Shown piece after piece: positions 1-5,877 of a stretch of DNA of 10,012 bases. The stretch is from CAZKYP01 sp964556885 (GTDB taxonomy: Bacteria > Planctomycetota > Phycisphaerae > Sedimentisphaerales > Anaerobacaceae): positions 1 through 10,012 of the forward strand of contig CAZKYP010000122.1 of assembly GCA_964556885.1 (NCBI GenBank). The letters run 5' to 3'. The notes below the pieces were generated by a model, which did no database searches, was not told where the DNA came from, and was given only the letters and a program-made list of their open reading frames with translations. The position numbers and the translations under genes are program-made. The stretch's first letter is position 1; every line of letters starts with the position of its first letter.

Positions 1-1025
1 TCGATATCGGCTATACGATGTTCGGCTTTCGTAACGAGAACTGGAAGGAATGGAAGGCGCCCTGGGGGCAGGTCGTACTTGTTGCCGAAAACTTCAACAC
101 GAAGGTCGATGACAATGGTGACATTTTGATTTATCCTCAGGGAGATACAACCGCTCCGCCGAGTGCCAAGATGCCCAAGTCCAGCTTTTTCTGCGACGCC
201 ATTGTCCGTCAGCCGCCCCTGGATGAGGACAAGCTTGATCCTCGTGACAATACTGAGGAGTTCGGCCTGATTTCGGACGAGGATTTATCCAGATGGAAGG
301 AGCAAATCGAACAAGTAAAGAGTAGTACAAGAGCGAGAATGACAAATGTCGGCGGGACGGCGTTCGGTGACATTGCGCTGGTTCCGGCGGTACAGTTGAA
401 AAAACCAAAGGGAATCCGTGACATCGAGGAATGGTATATATCGACCGCGATAAGACAGGACTATATCCATAAGGTTTTTCAGATACAATGCGATATCGCG
501 ATTGACAATCTTGAAAAGGTCGCGCCTGTTATTGGTGATGCTGTAGATGTTGTTTTTATATGCGGGACCGATTTCGGCACCCAGGTCTCGACGTTTTGTT
601 CGGTCGAGACGTATCGGAATTTATGGATGCCGTATTATAAAATAGTGAATGACTGGATTCACAAAGAAACGAGTTGGAAAACTTTCAAGCACTGCTGCGG
701 CTCAATCAGGTCGCTGATTCCGTCTTTAATCGAATCCGGCTTCGATATATTAAATCCGGTCCAGTGTTCGGCAGCGAATATGGATGCGCAGGAATTAAAG
801 GACGAGTTCGGCGACAGAATTGTTTTCTGGGGAGGCGGCGTGGACACCCAAAAGACACTGCCGTTCGGAACGCCGGAGCAAGTCAGAGAAGAAGTGCTCA
901 AGCGGTGTGAAATATTCTCGAAAAACGGGGGATTCGTATTCAGCTCGATTCACAATATCCAGGCTAATACGCCGGTCGAAAATATCGTGGCGATGATTGA
1001 TGCCGTTCACGAATTTAACAAATAA
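1..1025 (+). CDS. URO-D/MtaA-superfamily protein (uroporphyrinogen decarboxylase-like, probable methyltransferase-type), 5' partial
   Basis: The reading frame is open back to the window edge (D-I-G-Y-T precedes the first Met at 18), so the true start lies upstream; numbering here is from that Met, 335 residues to the TAA at 1023-1025. The C-terminal half has the URO-D barrel pattern: an HCCGS motif at 225-229, then SGFDILNPVQ (240-249), a DRIVFWGGGVDTQ strand (266-278), and a closing GGFVFSS...ANTPVENI segment (304-322). In the corrinoid methyltransferases of this superfamily (MtaA/MtbA), His and Cys of the H-x-C motif bind zinc with a later Cys; here the later position reads SSIHNIQ (309-315), with no Cys. 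True HemE is unlikely, because no haem genes are nearby and the N-terminal part has an unusual insert-rich region (residues 30-110). The gene is followed after 34 bases by secreted galactanases, so it is probably co-transcribed with them. Its substrate cannot be told from sequence; methyl transfer is only an inference from the superfamily. Confidence 0.82.
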   Translation, partial: DIGYTMFGFRNENWKEWKAPWGQVVLVAENFNTKVDDNGDILIYPQGDTTAPPSAKMPKSSFFCDAIVRQPPLDEDKLDPRDNTEEFGLISDEDLSRWKEQIEQVKSSTRARMTNVGGTAFGDIALVPAVQLKKPKGIRDIEEWYISTAIRQDYIHKVFQIQCDIAIDNLEKVAPVIGDAVDVVFICGTDFGTQVSTFCSVETYRNLWMPYYKIVNDWIHKETSWKTFKHCCGSIRSLIPSLIESGFDILNPVQCSAANMDAQELKDEFGDRIVFWGGGVDTQKTLPFGTPEQVREEVLKRCEIFSKNGGFVFSSIHNIQANTPVENIVAMIDAVHEFNK

Positions 1026-1043
1026 CTCCATGTTTTTTATTCG

Positions 1044-1050
1044 AAAGGAG
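1044..1050 (+). promoter_or_regulatory. Shine-Dalgarno site that fixes the first GH53 start
   Basis: AAAGGAG lies 9 bases upstream of the ATG at 1060. The earlier in-frame ATGs at 997 and 1030 have no comparable site, and starting there would put a charged, non-signal-like stretch in front of the Sec signal peptide. The ATG at 1060 is therefore preferred. Confidence 0.8.
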
Positions 1051-1059
1051 TTGTGGCGG

Positions 1060-2112
1060 ATGAAAGACAAAACAAAATTTAAGAATGTTGTTTTATTATT
1101 TGTGTTTTTGTCTCTATGTATTCAAACATCATTATACGCCCTTGATTATGCAATCGGCGCCGATTTGTCTTTTCTAAAGCAGGCCGAGGAGCAGGGAACC
1201 GTGTTCAAGGACGTAGGCGAGGTTAGGCCGGGGCTTGAAATCTTCAATGACCACGGCTACAACTGGATTCGTTTGCGGCTGTTCCACACGCCTACGCGCC
1301 TGCCTAACAATCTTGAATACACAATTGCTCTGGCTCAGGAGGCCAAGAAGCTTGGGTACAAGTTCCTGCTGAATTATCACTATTCCGATACGTGGGCCGA
1401 TCCGGGCAAGCAATATATCCCGGCGGCATGGGAAGGCAAATCGCACGATGAGCTTGTGCAGGCGGTCTTCGAGTACACGCGTGACACGATAATTGCCTTT
1501 CGCGAGGCCGGCGTTATGCCCGACATGGTTCAGCCCGGCAACGAAATCATCAACGGGATGCTCTGGCCGGACGGCAGGCTGCCGAACAATTGGGACAATC
1601 TTGCCGATTTGCTGAAGGCAGGAATCGACGGTGTCGATGCGGGCCGCGGTGACGCCGAGCGTCCCTTAATTATGATTCATATCGACAGGGGCGGTGACAA
1701 GGAAAAAACAAAGGCATTCTTCGACAAGTGGCACTCATACGGCATCGACTACGATGTCATCGGCCAGTCCTATTACCCGTGGTGGCACGGTTCGCTGCTT
1801 GATTTGCGCGAGAACATGATATTCATGGCCAATGAGTATAACAAAGACATAATCTTAGTGGAGGTAGCCTACAACTGGAGACCGTCCGAATACAGAAACA
1901 AACTTGCTCCGTTTCCGGAGACACCCGAAGGACAGCAGCAGTTTTTAGAGCAGGTGCAGCGGATTGTACTGGACACACCCAACAATAGGGGCAAGGGCAT
2001 CTTCTGGTGGGAACCGGCGGTTACAGGCGGCCTGCGGAGCAGAGGCATGTTTGATGACGATGGAAACGCACTTCCCGTAATTACCGTATTTGATAAATAC
2101 ACCAGGCATTAA
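1060..2112 (+). CDS. Secreted GH53 endo-beta-1,4-galactanase (paralog 1, canonical active site)
   Basis: Encodes 350 residues, the usual size for a single-domain GH53 (arabinogalactan endo-beta-1,4-galactosidase), which cuts internal beta-1,4-galactosyl bonds of pectic galactan. A Sec signal peptide is visible: K-rich start, hydrophobic core about 10-23, likely cleavage after SLYA (residue 27). The (beta/alpha)8 fold motifs are intact: GADLSFL (33-39), NWIRLRLF (68-75), HYSDTWADPGKQ (107-118), QPGNEI (158-163) with the acid/base Glu162, LWPDGR (168-173), SYYPWWHG (237-244) and ILVEVAY (265-271) with the nucleophile Glu268. C20 is not followed or preceded by a proper lipobox, so a lipoprotein is not supported. 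The gene starts 34 bases after the URO-D-like gene and ends 26 bases before GH35. It closely resembles the second GH53 gene and is the copy expected to show ordinary galactanase activity. Family assignment is firm; exact substrate is inferred. Confidence 0.94.
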   Translation: MKDKTKFKNVVLLFVFLSLCIQTSLYALDYAIGADLSFLKQAEEQGTVFKDVGEVRPGLEIFNDHGYNWIRLRLFHTPTRLPNNLEYTIALAQEAKKLGYKFLLNYHYSDTWADPGKQYIPAAWEGKSHDELVQAVFEYTRDTIIAFREAGVMPDMVQPGNEIINGMLWPDGRLPNNWDNLADLLKAGIDGVDAGRGDAERPLIMIHIDRGGDKEKTKAFFDKWHSYGIDYDVIGQSYYPWWHGSLLDLRENMIFMANEYNKDIILVEVAYNWRPSEYRNKLAPFPETPEGQQQFLEQVQRIVLDTPNNRGKGIFWWEPAVTGGLRSRGMFDDDGNALPVITVFDKYTRH

Positions 2113-2138
2113 ACTTAATGATTGAGGATTATTGATTA

Positions 2139-4547
2139 ATGATTAATAGAAAATTCGTCCAACTGATTTTGGTTGTCTTGTTTATTTCGACAGTTGCAGA
2201 AGCGGAGCCGCACACAATCACAATCACGTCCCCGCAGCCGCCCCAGGCTGAGGGATTTAAGATGGGTGCGTCCCGGAATCCCGACGGTTCTACCGTCACG
2301 GTTGACAGCTACAGCCTGCGACTGGACGGAAAGCCCTGGACGCCGGTTATGGGCGAGTTTCATTATTCGCGTTATCCGGAAAACGAATGGCGCGAGGAAC
2401 TGCTGAAAATGAAGGCCGGCGGAATCGATATTGTCGCAACGTATGTCTTCTGGATTCACCATGAGGAGATTGAAGGTGAGTTTGACTTTTCAGGCCGCAG
2501 GAATTTGAGGCGGTTTATCGAGACAGCAGGTAAAGTCGGTTTGAAGGCAATTGTTCGCTGCGGCCCGTGGTGTCATGGCGAGGTTCGAAACGGCGGCCTG
2601 CCCGACTGGATTCTCGAAAAAGGCTGGCAGGTGCGGTCCGACGATCCCAACTACCTGGGAAAAGTAAAAATTCTTTATGGCAAAATCGCCGAGCAGCTTA
2701 ACGGCTTGCTCTGGAAAGATGGTGGTCCGGTTATCGGCATCCAGCTCGAAAATGAATACGGAGGTTCTGCTCAACATCTGCTTAATCTCAAGCGCATCGC
2801 CCGCGAGGTCGGCCTCGATGTGCCGCTTTATACACGTACCGGCTGGCCGCGAATGCGCGATCAAATGCCCTTCGGCGAGATACTGCCGCTGTTTGGGGTG
2901 TATGCCGAAGGCTTCTGGGACCGCCAGATAACTCCGATGCCGGGTAACTATTGGTCCGGCTTCTATTTTACTGCTTTGCGAACCGATAGTGCCATCGCTA
3001 CGGACCAGCTCGGGGAGCGTATTGCCCGCGATGAGGCCGACGTTGCTCGCTATCCGTATCTGACCTGCGAGATTGGCGGCGGCATGATGAATAGTTATCA
3101 CCGTAGGATACTGATTTATCCGGCCGATGTCGAATCGACGACGCTCGTGAAGCTTGGTTCCGGCAGCACCTCGCCGGGCTATTATATGTATCACGGCGGC
3201 GTCAATCCCCAAGGCAAACTCACCACTCTCATGGAATCGCAGGCTACTCCTATCACCAACTGGAACGATATGCCGGTGAAAAACTACGACTTCCAGGCCC
3301 CGCTCGGACAATACGGCCAGGTGCGTCCGCACTATCATCTTCTGCGCCGCCTTCATTTGTTTTTGAACGAGTGGGGTCACGTGCTCGCCGGGATGCCGAC
3401 TTTCATGCCGGATGAACGCCCTTCCGGCCGCGATGGTGTCACTATTCTGCGGTGGTCGGTACGCAGCAACGGCGAGAGCGGCTTGGTTTTTGTCAATAAC
3501 TACCAGAGACTCCAGTTGATGCCCGCCAGGGATAATGTGCAGTTCACTCTGAAGCTTCCGTTGGGAGCGATAACGTTCCCGGATGAACCGGTTACTGTTC
3601 CATCCGATGCTCGATTCTTCTGGCCGTTTAACTTCGACTTGGGATATGGTGTGAAACTATCCTGGGCTACTGCACAGCCGGTATGTGCCGTCGAAGTTGA
3701 TAATGTGCGCACGGTTTTTTTCGCCGAGACCCCGGGCGTAGCTTCACGATTTGCGTTGGACGGTCAGGTGTGTACTGTCAAACCGGGTAGAGATGCAGCT
3801 TTAAAGCTGCCCGGAAAGGATGGTAAAACAGTACAAATTGTTCTGCTTGGTGACAAAGACTCGCTTGCTCTCTGGAAAGGTTTCTGGAAGAGACGCGAAC
3901 GAGTTTTTCTTACAAACGCAAACATGGTTGTCGATGGTGACGTCTTAAAATTAACTTCGTCTAATCCGGATGATTTGGAAGTTGGTATGTATCCTGCACC
4001 GGCTGCAGTGACGGTGGATGGTGAAAAACTCGACTCGAAACCCGATGGTATATTCGAAAGATTCATTCCCAATACACCGCGTAAGGTTTCATACGAGGTA
4101 AAATTCGAGAATATAAAACCGGCCGGGCCGGTTCGTGAGATTCCCCTGGGTAAAATCGACACTCCTGTCGCGGCTGCACCTGTGGATGCCGATTTCGAGC
4201 AGGCCGCAGTATGGCAAATCGAGTTGCCGAACGAAATCGATTTGAGTCTGGACCCGATTCTAAGGCTGCACTATGTCGGGGACGTGGCTCGTGTGATGCT
4301 CAACGGTAAGTTTGTAACGGACGACTTCTACAGCGGCCGGCCGCTCGATATTGGTCTGAGCCGCCACGCGCCTGATCCCGATGAATCGGGACTTAACGGC
4401 GATTTGCAGATTGTGATTCTGCCGCTGCAAAAAGACGCCCCGATTTACATGGCCAAAGAAGCCCGGCCTGATTTTGGCAGTTCTGAAAGTATTGTTAAGC
4501 TTGAACGGGTGGAAATCATTCCTCGATACCACGTTCAGTTGAGGTAG
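2139..4547 (+). CDS. Secreted GH35 beta-galactosidase
   Basis: Encodes 802 residues. The signal peptide has a hydrophobic core at about 7-19 and likely cleavage after AEA (residue 22). The GH35 barrel spans roughly 55-410: GEFHYSRYP (72-80), ATYVFWIHHE (100-109), RCGPWCHGEVRNGGLPDW (140-157), and the family signature GGPVIGIQLENEYG (195-208) with the acid/base Glu206. The nucleophile is probably Glu311 in TCEIGGGM. The GPWCHGEVRNGG and EIGGG forms mark the bacterial GH35 branch distinct from the animal/plant GPYICAEW type. The remaining C-terminal half is beta-rich, ending in a jelly-roll-like module (about 690-800, with RLHYVGDVARVMLNGK). The enzyme would remove terminal galactose from the non-reducing ends of oligosaccharides released by the flanking GH53 enzymes. 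A TGAGGA site (2123-2128) lies 10 bases before the ATG. Three strong inverted repeats lie in the 3' part of the gene. Family is sure; specificity (beta-1,4-galactan versus galactosyl side chains such as those of xyloglucan) is open. Confidence 0.94.
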   Translation: MINRKFVQLILVVLFISTVAEAEPHTITITSPQPPQAEGFKMGASRNPDGSTVTVDSYSLRLDGKPWTPVMGEFHYSRYPENEWREELLKMKAGGIDIVATYVFWIHHEEIEGEFDFSGRRNLRRFIETAGKVGLKAIVRCGPWCHGEVRNGGLPDWILEKGWQVRSDDPNYLGKVKILYGKIAEQLNGLLWKDGGPVIGIQLENEYGGSAQHLLNLKRIAREVGLDVPLYTRTGWPRMRDQMPFGEILPLFGVYAEGFWDRQITPMPGNYWSGFYFTALRTDSAIATDQLGERIARDEADVARYPYLTCEIGGGMMNSYHRRILIYPADVESTTLVKLGSGSTSPGYYMYHGGVNPQGKLTTLMESQATPITNWNDMPVKNYDFQAPLGQYGQVRPHYHLLRRLHLFLNEWGHVLAGMPTFMPDERPSGRDGVTILRWSVRSNGESGLVFVNNYQRLQLMPARDNVQFTLKLPLGAITFPDEPVTVPSDARFFWPFNFDLGYGVKLSWATAQPVCAVEVDNVRTVFFAETPGVASRFALDGQVCTVKPGRDAALKLPGKDGKTVQIVLLGDKDSLALWKGFWKRRERVFLTNANMVVDGDVLKLTSSNPDDLEVGMYPAPAAVTVDGEKLDSKPDGIFERFIPNTPRKVSYEVKFENIKPAGPVREIPLGKIDTPVAAAPVDADFEQAAVWQIELPNEIDLSLDPILRLHYVGDVARVMLNGKFVTDDFYSGRPLDIGLSRHAPDPDESGLNGDLQIVILPLQKDAPIYMAKEARPDFGSSESIVKLERVEIIPRYHVQLR

Positions 4548-4578
4548 GATACAGTATTCAAAAGGAGAAAAAACATCC

Positions 4579-5673
4579 ATGCAGAGTAAACATATCCTTA
4601 TACTGTTTATTTTATCGTATGCTCCGAATTGTGTATTGGCTACGTCCTTGCCGTATCAAAATGACTATGCCTTCGGCCTGGACCTGTCGTTCCTCAGGCA
4701 GCGTCAGGACCAGGGCAATCAATACAAAGACGCCAACGAGGTCAAGCCGGCCCTGCAGATTTTCAAAGACCACGGCTACAACTGGGGACGCGTTCATATA
4801 TGTAATGAGCCGGTGCGCCGCCTGCCTCAGAATCTTGAATACGTCGCGGCGTCTGGCCGGGAAATCAAGAAGCACGATATGAGGTTCCTGCTGGATTTTA
4901 TGTTCTCGAACGGCTGGGCCAACCCCATGACCCAGCCGACACCCGGCGCATGGCAGGACATGACGCACACCGAACGCGTTAATGCGGTGTATGAATTTAC
5001 GCGCGACACCATTGCGGCGTTGTACGATGCCAACGCTGTGCCGGATATGGTCCAGATCGGCAACGAAATCGGCAACGGTTTTCTATGGCCGGACGGCAGG
5101 CTCTGGCATGATGGCAGTCAACCAAGTAACTGGAGCAACGTCGCCGATTATCTTAAGGCCGGTATCAAAGGTGTGAAAGAAGGTGCCGGAAATAACGATA
5201 TTAAAATAATGCTGCACGTCGACCACGGTGGAGACATACCTCTGACGAAAAACTTTTTTGACAAGATGCGCGAATACAAAGTAGATTACGACGTAATCGG
5301 TTTTTCTTTTTATCCCTGGTCGCACGGAACGCTGCTGGATTTACGAGACAATCTCAGATTTACCGCCAATGAATACGGTAAGGAAATTATACTTGTCGAG
5401 ACCGGTTACCACTGGAGGCCGAGCCGTTACTTCCGTGACCAGCCGGGGCCTTTCCCGGAAACACCTGACGGTCAGCGACAGTGGCTCGAGGAAATCAACG
5501 AGATCGTGTTAGCAACGCCAAACGGTCTTGGCAAGGGCGTGTTCTGGTGGGAGCCGATGATGCGGGGACGCGGGTATTTCGATAACGACGGCAACGTTTT
5601 ACCGATTATTCATGCATTCGAGAAATATACCCGCCCTGCTCAGCGAACCGACGGACAGACAAGGATTCAATAA
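4579..5673 (+). CDS. Secreted GH53-family protein (paralog 2, divergent substrate cleft)
   Basis: Encodes 364 residues with a signal peptide (hydrophobic 6-20, likely cleavage after CVLA, residue 21). An AAAGGAG site (4561-4567) lies 11 bases before the ATG, 31 bases after the GH35 stop. It aligns with the first GH53 over its whole mature length: shared segments include the DLSFL start (35-39), DHGYNW (64-69), LWPDGR (169-174), LKAGIKGV (192-199), FFDK (226-229), YPW (245-247) and GVFWWEP (320-326). Both catalytic glutamates are kept: Glu163 in QIGNEI and Glu274 in LVETGY. The cleft is altered, however: the RLR motif is RVH (71-73), HYSD is MFSN (108-111), WADP is WANP (113-116), and the conserved Trp of PWWHG is Ser248 in PWSHG. 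These are changes at positions that are conserved in paralog 1, so different subsite binding or a different galactan or linkage is likely. A short polar tail (353-364) has no counterpart in paralog 1. Family is firm; activity is uncertain. Confidence 0.9.
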   Translation: MQSKHILILFILSYAPNCVLATSLPYQNDYAFGLDLSFLRQRQDQGNQYKDANEVKPALQIFKDHGYNWGRVHICNEPVRRLPQNLEYVAASGREIKKHDMRFLLDFMFSNGWANPMTQPTPGAWQDMTHTERVNAVYEFTRDTIAALYDANAVPDMVQIGNEIGNGFLWPDGRLWHDGSQPSNWSNVADYLKAGIKGVKEGAGNNDIKIMLHVDHGGDIPLTKNFFDKMREYKVDYDVIGFSFYPWSHGTLLDLRDNLRFTANEYGKEIILVETGYHWRPSRYFRDQPGPFPETPDGQRQWLEEINEIVLATPNGLGKGVFWWEPMMRGRGYFDNDGNVLPIIHAFEKYTRPAQRTDGQTRIQ

Positions 5674-5680
5674 TCCTGCT

Positions 5681-5708
5681 ATACCGGATTTTACTGGTAG
5701 TTCGGTAT
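5681..5708 (+). terminator. Hairpin after the second GH53 gene, possible weak terminator or mRNA 3' end
   Basis: A stem of ten pairs (5681-5690 with 5699-5708, two of them G-U) closes an 8-base loop, starting 8 bases after the GH53 stop. The outer six pairs ATACCG/CGGTAT are perfect. Only a short GTTTG follows, not a real T-tract, so Rho-independent termination is doubtful; RNA 3'-end protection or attenuation is equally possible. It sits where the galactanase operon would be expected to end. Confidence 0.4.
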
Positions 5709-5756
5709 GTTTGCGGGGAATTGAAGTTGCGGACACCGGATAAAACGGGAAAGATA

Positions 5757-5786
5757 TTGACATAAGAGCCTGTTTGCATATATAAA
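5757..5786 (+). promoter_or_regulatory. Predicted sigma70-type promoter for the symporter-GH94 pair
   Basis: A perfect TTGACA (5757-5762) is followed, after an 18-base spacer, by TATAAA (5781-5786) inside an AT-rich stretch. It lies about 90 bases upstream of the symporter ATG in the only sizeable intergenic gap, on the correct strand. This supports a separate transcript for 5878 onward, although readthrough from the upstream genes is not excluded. Confidence 0.6.
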
Positions 5787-5810
5787 ATCATGTCAATTAT
5801 CTAAGATTTG

Positions 5811-5829
5811 ATACGATTGTGGTACGTAT
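5811..5829. promoter_or_regulatory. Small inverted repeat downstream of the predicted promoter, possible operator
   Basis: ATACG and CGTAT form matching half-sites around a 9-base centre, at about +15 to +40 relative to the expected transcription start. The placement suits a repressor site controlling the symporter-GH94 transcript, but the half-sites are only 5 bases and no known regulator motif is recognised. Confidence 0.25.
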
Positions 5830-5877
5830 TATCGCTGTAAAAAATATCCAAATGGGTATCTGCAATAAGGAGATAAT

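Noticed and set aside
1..1025. Haem biosynthesis HemE
   Set aside because: The protein shares the URO-D fold pattern but carries an H-x-C metal-type motif, an unusual N-terminal half and a polysaccharide-gene context, with no haem genes in view.
997..1059. Upstream start giving the first GH53 a longer N-terminus that overlaps the URO-D-like gene
   Set aside because: The ATG at 1060 has the good ribosome site and gives a normal signal peptide; the extension lacks one and would bury the signal peptide.
1060..1140. Possible lipoprotein signal (Cys at residue 20 of the first GH53)
   Set aside because: The residues before Cys are L-S-L, without the small residue needed at -1, and a normal signal peptidase I site (LYA) follows.
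2490..3380. Minus-strand open frame of 296 codons
   Set aside because: It lies wholly opposite the GH35 catalytic domain, whose motifs and active-site residues are intact; the antisense protein shows no recognisable domain and is a shadow of codon bias.
5674..5877. Riboswitch or small RNA in the intergenic gap
   Set aside because: Only one modest hairpin and a short inverted repeat are visible; no known riboswitch core was recognised.
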